Positions 1 through 11,900 of a stretch of DNA of 64,000 nt are shown here, piece after piece. The stretch's first letter is position 1, and each line of letters begins with the position of its first letter. Under the pieces are notes generated by a model that saw only the letters and a program-made list of their open reading frames with translations, searched no databases and was not told the origin of the DNA. Source of the stretch: Pagrus major (lineage: Eukaryota; Chordata; Actinopteri; Spariformes; Sparidae); the NCBI RefSeq assembly GCF_040436345.1, contig NC_133230.1:4609297-4673296 (forward strand). Reading direction: 5' to 3'. A program made the position numbers and the translations under genes.

Positions 1-66
1 CAAACACACCCCACCCAAGAAAGATTTACAGCCAAACATACGGTGAGCAAGAAACACAAAATATTC

Positions 67-2730
67 TTTATTAAATATACAAAATTTGTGAAACAGAATT
101 GCATCACGAATTGTAAACTTTCCAATCTTACATACTAACCTTTAAGCACATTCCACCAGCTACACAATCAAGGACAAAATACAATCAGTTTAAACTTAAA
201 TAAAACAAAAAAAAAATGGAAGACATGGAGGAGGACGTTTATTTGTTGCGCTTCATAAGTGCCGAGTCACATTGAATATGTCTCTATGGTCATCTATGCA
301 CTTGATATTGAGATCGCACAGCAGAAAAACTGAGACGACGAGACGTTTTTTTTTTTTTTTGGATGTCTTCGTATGCATCAAGCTCAACTGGAAAAAAATG
401 TTGTGGTGTCAAAGTAGGCCGAGTGCTTAAATCACAGAGCGGTTAGAAAGTGCAGTACGGTGTAAAGTAGATCTAACTATACCAGATATCAACAGACAGG
501 TACAGTAATGTTCTGACGATTAAGTAGTGCAAGAACATCCACAAACGCTGTTAAAAGTGGCATCATATCTGAATACTTTATGGTGTAATCGATCTGCTCC
601 ATAGATTAAGTTTCAAGGCTTTTTTTTGGCATTTCACAGGAAGTTACTGCTCATTTTTCTATTGGTATGCATACAATTTGTTATTGTGCGGTGATCTAAA
701 ACAATAACAAAGCATGAAAAGAAGTCGAACTCTCAGTGAACAGATGGCTTTTCTCGTTTTCAGAAACCTGCCCCCCCGAAGCCCCGACAAGTAAAAAATG
801 AAGTGCGAGATTTTCAAAACAAAAACAAAAATAAGGCAGCATTTGGCATTTCAATACGGCATATATGCTGTAAAACGCGGTATATATCCCTTTGTAACAC
901 CTGAAAGCAGTAGCGATATGCGTGCTTGAGCAGGAGCGGATGTGACACACATACACCGTGGGGGAGGAAGAGGGGAGGAAGGGGGGAGTCAAGTACCGGC
1001 ATGTCGCAGGCATTTTTCTCAACAGTGGCGTCGTGTCGATGGAAGGCAGAAGCATGAGATCAGAGAAGCTGTGGTGGCTCATCTTGATACTAAGTGATAC
1101 TGTCTTCACCTGATAACACTGTGACCCATACAAGAATCAGTTAGCTTATTAGGCTGAGCATTATGGGTAATTTCAAGACATGCCCATTGAACAGAAAGAA
1201 GGGAAAAAAAAGAAAAAAGCAAGGAACAAGCAAAAAAGGAAAACAGCACTCATCGTGCGTAGAAAAATTAAACCCATTCACTTGCTGGCTAAGAACACTT
1301 TTGAACATTCAGGAGCTACGATCAGTTCCCAGAAAAATGTGCACGTGACAAGTCTCACACTGCTCATTTGGTCTCAAAAAAACTAGTCAGAGCACTCGAT
1401 ATTATCGTCATCGTCAGGGAACGTTTGTAGAGTGTCAGTCCAAAACAACATGTACGGCCAGCTGGTGTCACAGAAGAGCATCACTGAATAAGAAACATGT
1501 CGGTGGTTTTGCATGAAGCGAGCTGATTAATAACCAAATACTGTGTTTACTTTGAAATACTGCAGACTATTTTTACAAAGGATACTTCAAATACTTCAAT
1601 TGATTTCCTTCCTTCTGGGCAGCCACTGAAAATACAAGAAATCAATCAATCAATTAAGGGAACTATGCTTATTTGCTTTCTTGCCAGGAGTATGTTGAGA
1701 AGAACGAGAAGAAGGACGGATCTTGATCCAGAAGGCGATAAGCTTAGATTAGCATTCAGACACAGGGGGAAACTGTTAGCCTAGCCAACAAAACCTTAAG
1801 CCAAACAGTCTGTTGCTGCTGAGACAACCAGATTTATAACCATCCTTTGATATTCTGACAGCTGAAACAATTTATTAGTCAGTTTTATGATTATCTGTAA
1901 AGTTACAGACCTACAACACAGCTTTTAAACACAATGCTTTCTGGGAACTTCCATCTTGGACATCAGAGCAAAAAAACTTCTCTGCTCTCAACTTCAGTAC
2001 ATAACTACTGACTGAATACAAAGGCAATAAAACAGATTATTGTCTGGAGCAGGTTCACTTTAAGTTGATTTTTCATGCTGCTCTGAGACAAAATGAAACC
2101 AAAAGGCTGCCCCGAAGGTATTAAATCTGAACCTGATGGTCCGCTACAGAACTGGCAAAAAATGATTATATGCATTTTGTAGTTAATGGGCTAAAACATG
2201 CAAAAACCACCAGAGTGCCCCCTTCATGTTGTTCGCTCTCCTCTTCCTGCAGAAAGCTGACACTCTTGCAGAAGTGTTTACTTGTTTTAAACTGTGTGAA
2301 GAGCTGGATACACGGTGTTATGGACTGAAACGCTACCATTTTCTCTCTTCTGTGATAAGGTGATAGAAGTGACAAGTGAGGTGAAAAGGAGGAATCAATG
2401 TTTCTACAATCAGGATTCCAAAATGGAAGCATCTGGGTGTGTTGAACCCCGCTGGGCTCACTCCTCCTCTGCCAACGTAAAACCAACTGGCTGTGTGAAC
2501 CTGAAAACAACCTGAGGACCCGCTACATTCAGAACCGCCCCAGAACCGAACCCCTTTTCGACGAGGCCGCGTTTCAGCATGCCGTCTGGAAAAAACATCG
2601 CCTCGACATCTCTCAGTGCCTAAATATTTGTATCAAAAAGGACAGCATAGCAGTGAAAAGACTAAAGAGCTGTTGTGGAGGTTAGAGTGAACAGATGCGG
2701 ACTGAACTGCAAACCCTCTCCGCCCCGCCG
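67..2730 (-). other. rab11fip5: rab11fip5 3' UTR (extent inferred)
   Basis: No ORF of interest lies between the stop codon at 2731 and the left edge. On the minus strand AATAAA hexamers occur at 67-72 (TTTATT on plus) and 238-243, so the transcript plausibly ends within the first 250 bases or just beyond the window. A run of 15 T on plus (346-360) would be an A-run in the mRNA and could mislead oligo-dT cDNA ends. A degraded teleost repeat sits at about 1657-1830. The UTR end is inferred, not shown. Confidence 0.5.
1657..1830. repeat. Degraded teleost interspersed repeat (GCTTATTTGCTTTCTTGCC family)
   Basis: GCTTATTTGCTTTCTTGCC, GATAAGCTTAG and CAGGGGGAAACTGTTAGCC follow in the order of a common teleost element that I recognise by eye (TTATTCGCTTTCTTGCCGAG ... 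GGGGGAAACAGCTAGCC). A second worn copy is at 10870-10985. I do not know its formal family name. Confidence 0.5.
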
Positions 2731-2991
2731 TCACTTTAACTTGGAGCGCACTTGCAGGAGAGTGGGCTTCTGCTCCATGATGCGCACCAGCAGCGTGTCA
2801 ATGTAGTCCTCCAGATCTCTGACCTGCGGCTTCAGCTTCCTCAGCTCCACCTCCCGCTTAGCCAGCAAAAGTTTCTGCCGCTCATACTCGGCCTTCTGCC
2901 TCTCCAGCTCCGTCTCCCGCTGCACCAGCAGGGCGACCAGTTCACTGTGGTTCAGGTGGTAGTACGAGCCGGCGCCTTCTGTCACGAGACA
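2731..2991 (-). CDS. rab11fip5: rab11fip5 exon 6: Rab11-binding C-terminal coiled coil and stop
   Basis: The acceptor is TGTCTTCAG|TGT and the frame ends in TGA at 2731-2733; 86 residues (1420-1505). After [18 protein letters not shown] comes a heptad-like Glu/Arg/Lys/Leu coiled coil that ends in the Rab-binding signature [12 protein letters not shown] followed by PTLLQV. In this family the coil dimerises and each face binds a Rab11 switch region; Tyr, Ile and Asp of YID are core contact residues and are present. Compared with the mammalian FIP5 end as I remember it, the coil between QRE and YID is about 21 residues longer. Confidence 0.95.
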   Translation of the reverse strand, partial: CLVTEGAGSYYHLNHSELVALLVQRETELERQKAEYERQKLLLAKREVELRKLKPQVRDLEDYIDTLLVRIMEQKPTLLQVRSKLK

Positions 2992-5900
2992 CTGAAGACA
3001 CAGAGAGAAATCAACAAACAGGAAGAAGAAACAAAGTGATTTTGATTGTTGATTCTGTTTCTGAAGGTGGAATCCCTTTTCAAAACAAATAAGAAACTTC
3101 ATAACAAGTAACACACAACTCTGTGCACGAAGAGAGGGTTAGGCTCTTGCTTTAACTTTTATTTTGAAGAGAATGGAAGAGAAACCAGACCTTCTGCTCA
3201 CAAGTTCACTTCTTGGACCTTTAGACCATCACTGCCCCTGTTTTGTTTCATCTATAATTACCAGTAAAATGACATTATATAATTAATGTAAGTAAATTGG
3301 GTCAAAAATAATGTAATTCGACCCAAGATGCAGAATTTTCCCCTTGTTTTCCAAGTCACCTGCTAGTTAGCTGTTGGATTCCTACAAAATTCACAATAAT
3401 GAACAAAATCGCATTACTAATTTGTTACTTGATGTCAGGACTGTCTCCATGTAGTCGAACTAAACCGTTCTTCAAATCTTTTTCTCTTTTTTGACTCAAA
3501 CATACAGACACAGCAGACACGTACTCCACATGAAGGTACAGGGAAAGAAGAATCTTAAACAAATAGTAATTAAAAAAATGAATCTTTGACGATGAAGACG
3601 GACAAAAACAAAATATATCTTTCCTCTTTGAAAAGATCCTTAAACAGCTTGATGGTTTTGTTACTATTTTTAGTTTCATGAGTGTTTGATGTATTATATA
3701 AGAGTACACATTAGAAGATAAGCTTTTCTTCAAACAAAAAATGAATGTTTATAAAACTATGGCTGATTCTTTTATGTTTACCTTTAAGTGTTCATTCCCT
3801 GGTTGTCGTCAGTTTGCTGTTGTTTTATTACTCATAAAGCCATTTGAGAAACATTTGTCGCACCATCTGCTGTCTGATGAAGTTATTATGATCATCATTA
3901 CTGTTGCGTGGGAGCTGCGTAGGTAGAGGAACTACAACAAACAAATGTTTATTTTTTCTTTCAGTTAACCATTTTTTTTTATAACTAAAAGGGTATTTTC
4001 ATTTAGTCATGATCACTGTACCTCAAAATACAGTCACATAGTTACTGTTGTTATCCTCTGAAGGGCAGTATTGCAGTGTTTTTATATCATTATTATTAAA
4101 GCACACTGTAACCGTACCTTCTTCTTGTCCGTCTCCTGCTCGCTGAGCTGGCTGCTCCTCCCCGGGTGGATGGTGGACTTGAGCTTCTCCAGTCCGGTGG
4201 CCAGCACTGACCGGCCCTCAGTCCGCTTCTCGTCAGCCAGCATGGCAGTGGTCAGGGGCTTCACTGGGTGGGGGCTGGACGGGACGACAACAAAGCAGCA
4301 CACACACGTACAGTCAGGTATCCAACTTCATACAACACCTCTGTGGCTTTTTCAGTTTAATATGAGAGACTTTCAGGTGATGTAAGGACTCCATCCGGCT
4401 GCCATACTGGAGGTCCAAAACTCTTAAATGATATAAATGGCTGGAAAAAGCTCATTTACCTCCCAGCAATGAACATCTCATACTTCTCAGTCTGTATCTG
4501 AAAAGATCACATTTACATCTATTTTCCCAAAACACACCAGAGGGGAAGTGTGGGGATGGTTTGTGCAATGAGTGATTTTCAGAGTAAAATCTTTTTAGTG
4601 GCTATTTACACAGTTTTAGCCTAAAAAAAAACTAAACATTGAAAATTAAATAATACAGCTATGGCCTTGGGTGATACACAAAGCTTATGTTAATTAATGC
4701 AGAACATAATGTTTTATTAGTTTAAAGTGACAATCAATGTTTATTAGTATTTAAATGTTATTTATGTCATTTTAAGTTAAAGTGAGCAGTGAACTTTTGA
4801 TACTTATGTACATTTAATATCAAATGCTTTGACTTTTGCTCAAGTACTATTTGTATGGGTGACTTTCACTTTTACAAAAGTAATATTTTAACTACATGAC
4901 TTTTCGATGTCTGCAACTTGTATTTTCGGTGCCGATAAGTGAGGGTAGCAGCATACTCACCTCGTCATAAGCTAAAAAAACTTAACTAAACAGGGCTTTA
5001 TTCTGAAAATCACACACAACACAATGGTAGTTCCCATTGGGAAACTTTGATGTAAAGACAGACAAAAGAAATACAGGTATCATAGCTTTTTAAAACCTCC
5101 TCTTGAGCAAATGGAGTTCATTGCTTTGGGGGTTTTTTTGTAACACAACTGTCTTACATGGGCTAAAAAGATGCCTCAGTCTGGCTGTAATTAAATCAAT
5201 TTGCGTGCTTGGCCAGTTGGCTGGCAAACCACCAGACACCAGCTCTTTGTTCAGGTCAACTTGAAGGATTTTCTCATACTACAAGTCGACAACAACACAG
5301 GAAAGACAGCTTCCTGTGTCAGTGACCTACATTTACAAGGAAATCTATCATTTCAAACCCCTCACTTTCTTAGTGCAGAGACTCACATTCATCTCTGTCA
5401 GATATGTCATTGTTTAGCCCAGGTAATTCATGTTTACCCCTTATTTGAGCATAACAGATTTTCCTCTTGACCTCCAGGATGACACCAGACATGGACACTA
5501 AAGATCAACCTTTGAAAATCCCAAGAAGGACAAGGAGGTTAGACAAGTGTAAGACTCCTCATTAGTGGAAATACTGGTGAAAATTAAAATTAAATGAGCT
5601 GAAAACTGAAGGACGTAATTGCATGCGTTGGTGCAATCAAACATGTGTAATTGTGTTAAAGGTATTATTACCCCGAGGTGAAAAGGAAATGCTATCAGTG
5701 ACACAACAACACCTTTTTTTGCCTCGTAGAAAAGCCTGGTTTCTGGTTCAGAATTTGGAAAATGAGTGTGGTTGTGTGAGAACGCCAGCTAGCCCTGTGG
5801 AGAGAGGGTGTATGTGTGTGTGTGTGTGTGTGTATGTGTGTGTGTTGGGAGGGAGGGGGTGTGTGTGGAAGGATTCAGGGTAAAATAATAACTGCTAATT

Positions 5901-8900
5901 GGCCTGAGGCTATGTTTCCCCTGCTGTCACCACAGAGCCAGGACACACAGAAGACACCTGCAGAAGAGTCCTGTTATTAACACCAGTGTGTGTGTGTGTG
6001 TGTGTGTGTGTCGTAACAAAGTGAGGAAAAAGAGAAGGTCACACCACAAAGGAGAAGCCCCTTGAGAGTCGGCGGCGCAGAAGAAAAGCAGCCGGAAGCA
6101 GAGTGGCAGAGGGAGACTGAAGAGAGAAATTTCTGGAAGTAGGAAAAAAAAAAAAAAAAGGTGCTTCCTCTCCACCTCCACCTTTTCACTGAGCATGTAC
6201 AACCTCACCTGTTCTCCTGATTGGCTGCCTGCTCCTGCTGGGTCTCCTCAGCGATTGGTATTGGCACGGCAGCCCGCGCCACGCTGGGTGGCGACCTCGC
6301 CGTAGCGTTGGCAAGGGGAGAGAGAGAACAGAGCGCTACAGGGAAGCTACTACTGTCAGGAGTTAAGGAAGGAGCAAAGGAAGTCAGAGAGGGGAGGTCA
6401 GGGCAAGGATCAGCTGGAGAGAACTCCTGGATGGCGCCGGGGTCGCTCCCAAAGGAGGGCAGGAGGACCTCGTCTAGGGCGGGTGTCAGGTCGCCCTCAG
6501 AGTGGGAGCGGTGTAGCGGAGCACTTTGTACCAGAGGACATTTCGAGAACTCGTCTATACCTCCTTCGGTGATCTTCTGTTGAGAGTCCGTCAACGCCAC
6601 AGGAAGAAAACCAAAGTCACCGTCTATCATGAAACTTGGCTCAAGAGTTGCTGTCCTGTCCTCAGCGCCAGAATCTTGGGCTTGATCAGTTTGGTTGACT
6701 TCTTCATCAGATGGCTTGCATGCATTGGTGGAAACTGGTTGGCCCAAAGCAGCATCAGCAGTCATCTGGATCTCACTCAGCTCGCCACAGAGCGTTGAGT
6801 TTGCGGAGTGTAGCGACTCGTTTGGATATGAGGCCATGGAGAATTCGGAGGCTGGATGAGACACACAGGTTTCGTAGTCCTGTGACTCGACGCTGACATA
6901 AAGGCTTTGAAGAAAGCTGCTGCTGCTCAGATCGGATGCTTGAGTGTGCAACAGTGTGTCGTCAAAGCCTTTGCTAGGACTGTTCCCAATGGAACTGGTG
7001 TTGAGGAGATCGAACCCGAATGGTAGAGGAGAACTTGCATCCTTCCGTCCTAAAGTAGTGTTCTCAACATCAGACGAACTCTGCCTCACCTCTGGAGAAG
7101 AGGTTATGATGTGTAATGACGGGTGTGTGGAGCAGAGTTCATCAACTGGAGTCATCACATTTGTCGGAGTACTTACGGATACAGACGAATCGTTTAACAC
7201 TTTTGAAAAATCCTCTAGAGATCTGTTGGATTCACCTTTGTCTTTCTCTTCGTGTTCATTGTCAGACTTTGAAGAGACGTATGATTTTGGTTGTAGTTCT
7301 GAGAGTTTTGGTGCTTCAGTCAACAGTGTGTCGTCGAAGCCTTGGCAAGGACTGTTCATGATGTGACTGGTGTTGAGTAAATCAAGCCCGTGTAGTATCG
7401 GAGAACTTGCATCCTTCCCTCCTAAGGCAGTGCTCTCGATGTCGAACGAACTCTGCCTCACATCTGGAGAGGAGGTTATGATGTCTAATGACGGGTGTGA
7501 GGTCGTCACATCGTTAGTGTTACTTTCAGATACAGAGGAATCATTTAATACTTCCTCAAGAGATCTGTCGAATTCACCTGCTTCTTTCTCTCTATGTTCA
7601 TTGTCAGACTTTAAAGAAATGTTTGCAGACGTCTCCAGAACAGTTAGATCTACTTTTTCATCAACATCCCTGTGCTGGTCTACATCAACTAAAGACAGAT
7701 CCTTCGACCTGTCTACGATGTCGTCTTCAGATTCTGAGGGCTTGACCACAGTCGACTCCGAGGATTTCTCAAAGTTGAGGCTTTCAAAGTTCTGCGCCTC
7801 AGCTTCCTCGGAGGAAGATGCAGAGAATTTGTCCGAATATGAGGAGACACAGGAGAGGAAATCCTCTTCTGCTGAACTGCCGAGACCTGACGAACCAGGA
7901 TCTGGAGAGCTGCTGTTGAGCTTTACGGACGAAGCTTGATGCATATTTGTGTCGTTAGTGTTAGCAGTATTGTTAGCTTGATTAGTTTCAGTGCAAGCAG
8001 CCAGATTTGATGAGTTAGGAGAAGTATTTAAAGTTGTGTTTTCACTCTCAAAGCTTGTGTGCTCTGGGATTGTCTCCAGAAATTGTGCAAATGAGTCAAA
8101 GTGATGCATGTTAGTGTTGGTCACCTGGCTGCTGGCTTTATGTGCTTCGAATACAAAATCTGTGCAAGGTTGATGATGTAATGTGTCATCTGTTACGGGA
8201 AGTAATGCTCCTTTATTATTGCAGTGTTCCAGTGGATCGTCACTGGGTGTGTTTTGCTGTGTTTTGCAATCTGTGGTCAGATCCTCAGGAGACTGCAGCC
8301 TGCCAGCTGCAAATGCTTCAAAGGACTCGTCCCACTCTGAATCCGGTTCCAGCTCCCCTACAGACATAAAAGGGTTGGACGACCTCTCGCTTAAAGGTGT
8401 CTCCCCTTCAGTGGGAGTCGGAGGAAGAGGTCGTCTCTCAACTTTAGCCATCACTTCGCTCTTTGCGTCTGTACCAGTGATGGAGCCCTTGAGAGTCAGG
8501 GTGGTGTTAGGGTTACTCGCCTGCGGAAAGAGTGTGGCTATGGGGGGCCGGGAGCTGGAGAGATAGGGCAGAGGAGGCAGCGAAGGTTTTAGGGGCTGAG
8601 CGGTTAGCATGTCTTCATAGAAAGGGTTGTGTTGGAGGAGAGAGAAGAAAGGGTTGCAGGGGGAGATGGGAGGTGGTGTGCTCTGTGAGGGGCTGAAGGG
8701 GTTAGTGTGATGCAGTGGAGAAACCAGAGGATCTACAGGGGGACCCGAGGGGTGGTGGCTACGTGGGAGGGGTGGTGGGTGGGGGTCAGTGCTGGGCACT
8801 ACTTTAGGTGACACCACCAGGCTGTGAAAGGAAGGCACACAGTCCTCTTGATTAGTGAGGATTGTTCACACAGCTTTAATACTGGTCTGCAGAAGGTTTT

Positions 8901-11900
8901 CTGTCTCATATCACATTTTAAGCATACATTCTTAAAGGCTGACCCAATTTATTTGAAACGTACAGTCATTTCCACTCCCTTAAAGCCTTAAAACTGCAGT
9001 AACTATTTTAGGCCACTAGGGGGCAGTGGAACAAACTGTAAATACAATATAGATTTTTTTTTTCACCTTGTATAGCAAACATGATAGCAAAGAGTTGCCA
9101 GGTGATTGATCATGCAGACACAGAGCGACATTAGCTTTTATTTGGAGATTATTCAGCCCAATGAATGTCCGACAATCACTTTGTTTTAGTTTTTGGTTTT
9201 TGGTCTCTACCACCAGCTAGTCGTTACCTTTGTCTGTCTACTGTTTGGTAAGCTTGAACGATATCCAAAATGTTGTATCACGATATCGTCTCGTCCAAAT
9301 ATCGTGATAGACATTAGTAGTATGAATACTATGAATAAATGATGGACTGAGAGGTTGATATGCTGTTCACTTTTCTACGTTTTAAACAGCGCAATATAAT
9401 CAAATTGTGCAGCTAGTCTTGTTCCCTTCCCTGTAAACTCTGAAGGGCCAGCCAGGTATGAAATATCACCATAATAAATCAAAATTAAAAGTTAAAGTAC
9501 AGAGAGGAACCGAACAGCTGTTCAATATTCGATATTGTGGAAAAATAGTGCTAATGACGGCAAATATCGTGATAATCGATATCATCTAATATCAGCCCAA
9601 GCCTAACGTTTGGTGAAACACACTCTTAAACTGCATTTCAGTCCATTTTTAAAATCTGCTTCTACACATAGAGGCTTTAACTTTAACTGCTGTACAAATA
9701 GTACCACTAAAAAGTTCATATTAATTGTTGAGATCAATCATTCATGTTTTTCATATCTTCAAAGACATTCCTCTCTGTACCTTTTGTGTGTTTTCTTTGG
9801 CACATGATGTAATATTTTGTGAGGGAAGTTGATGCAGCTGGGTGTAGTGATTACTTAGTGCTGCCGGTGCCAACTTGGCACCTCTCCCTCAAGGATCTCA
9901 GAGCATGTGAGTGTGTAGGCTGTGAAAATGTATAGTTACAGAGCTGGCAGAAAGGTATTGAGTGTACTATGGTCCAGAATAGCTGACCTCGCTCCAATCA
10001 GCAGGTGCTTATCAGTCCAATATTTTGTTTACGTTCAGCGTATGGAGATATGACGAGGCTGTACTTGTTTTTTGTGCTTGGGTGAGTAAATTAATAAAAT
10101 AAAAATTAAGAGTAACTGTTTAAAGGTTTGTCTAGACCTGAATTAAAGATTTATTTTAATTCAAACTGCATGGGTAATGCACTCAGTACAACAACAGAGA
10201 GCAGCACGAGAGAAAGTACAGTAGAGCAGGTGACACCCACAAAACAAATTACCCACTCAAGAATGTGCTTGTGTTAGAAGTGGAAATAAAATTCAATGGG
10301 CTTTTCTTCCCTCCCTTCTCTCTGCCCACACACACAGACACACACACATTATAAATGTATACACAAGCCCACACACAACACACACACACACACACACACA
10401 CATACACACACACTCGTATATACACACACAACCTGAGAGAGTAAGGAGTACTCCGGCTCACATCATCATCTTTCCCAACGATGATGATTATTATTGAACC
10501 ATATTTCAGTGAGCACAAAGCTTCAGTGTGATAAAGCCAATTTCACCGGAGCAGCTCCCCTCCTCCATCTGCATTGCAGATACCTGATGTAACCAGAGAC
10601 TGAGACCAGGAGCTCAGGAGGGACGTGCACCGAGCTGGAGGCAAATTCTGGCAGCCATGCTGGTACACAGGACGGGAAAGGTAAACAACTACTCTGATAA
10701 CCGTTCGACACAAAGCTGCTGCTCTGAATAGAGATTATGAAATCTAACCCTGCTGTAATTTGATAGACGTGAGGAATTTACTCCAATTTTAGCTTCTGTA
10801 AGTTTTATTACCCTCCAAACAGCAGGATATCATGTTACTGATGAAATAGCCGTACAGTACATATACCCGTTAAAGGACTATTTCAACATTTTTTGGAAAT
10901 AGGCTTTATTTCCTGAGAGATGAGATGACACGATCGATAATGCCCTGATACTACCAGGAGGCAATTAGCTTAGCGCTAAGACTTGGAGCTTGGATCTACT
11001 TACTGTTGACGCCAGAGCTGCAACTAACAATTATTTTTACTGTCAATTAATCTGTTGATTATTTTTTTGATTAACTGATTAGTTGTTTGGTCTATAAAAT
11101 GTTGATCAGTGTTTCCCAAAGCCCAAAATGACGTCCTCAAATGTCTTGTTTTATCCGCAACCAGAAGATATTCGGTTTAGTGTCATAGAGGAGGAAAGAA
11201 ACCAGAAAATATTCACATTCAAGAATTTTTTTCCCCTTAAAAAAAATCACTCAAACTGATTAATAGACTATCTAAATGGTTGGCAATTAATTTAATAGTT
11301 ATTAGGTGGTAGAAAAGGATATTTCCAAAAAATCTGAACTCTTTCTTCAAAGTTTATTTGGCTACTTTAAAACGTTTTGCTGCTGTATTGGACTGCATTA
11401 TATCATATGGTTATCTGCGATTAATTAATTAATTATGAGCATGGATGTTTTGAAACACACACAAAAAAATTCTTTCATGCCCCTAATTTTACCATTTAAA
11501 ACGAATAATAAATGATATTATTTCAAAATAAAAGCTCAAGTCACAGGCAATAAGACACCTCAGTCTGTGACTTATGATTCAGGGAAATATAAGCCGTACA
11601 GGTACGAACTCTCAGCGGGCTCCCGAGCGCTTCATGATTCATATTGAGATGATAATTCGTCACCTGTTTGATGTTGTAACAAATGAAGCCGTCAGTGTGA
11701 CTCGTCTCCTCTGTGATCACAGTGTGTGTCTCACCTGGGTTTGCTGTGCAAGTCCTTTGATCCGAACCATCCCCTGTGTTTCTCCTCAGCGACAGCGGGG
11801 GCATGTTCAGACTCGTCCCTGGACTGACTCTGCCCCTTCCCTGCAGACTCACTCCTCCCATGAGAGAACAAGTTCCTCCTCTGCTTTTTCCCCTGGCTTT

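Larger units (their letters stand above)
4275..6208 (-). other. rab11fip5: rab11fip5 intron 4, with splice-adjacent simple repeats
   Basis: A 1.9-kb GT-AG intron. In transcript orientation the donor of exon 4 is followed about 50 nt later by a U16 tract (A-run at 6144-6159 on plus), then by CA repeats from the TG runs at 5985-6011 and 5808-5846. A worn piece of a stretch resembling the teleost CTCAAGTACT family lies at about 4750-4900. No coding content. Confidence 0.8.
8822..11734 (-). other. rab11fip5: rab11fip5 intron 3
   Basis: A 2.9-kb GT-AG intron upstream of the cassette exon. It contains a nonautonomous-looking element with ATATCGTGATA motifs (about 9246-9605), CA-rich satellite (10326-10431) and two further teleost repeat remnants (10870-10985 and 11020-11330). 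No coding content. Confidence 0.8.

Noticed and set aside
6221-8566. Several plus-strand ORFs opposite exon 4 of rab11fip5 (up to 189 aa)
   Set aside because: They are shadows of the 877-codon minus frame, which has family motifs and correct splice sites.
10249-10518. 89-codon minus ORF with Cys/Val-rich stretch
   Set aside because: It is translated from CA/TG simple repeats.
11731-11735. Stop codon directly at the end of exon 3 (AGGTGA) as a possible alternative C terminus
   Set aside because: The stop lies across a consensus donor (CAG|GTGAG), and splicing to exon 4 or 5 restores family sequence; intron retention is possible but not supported.
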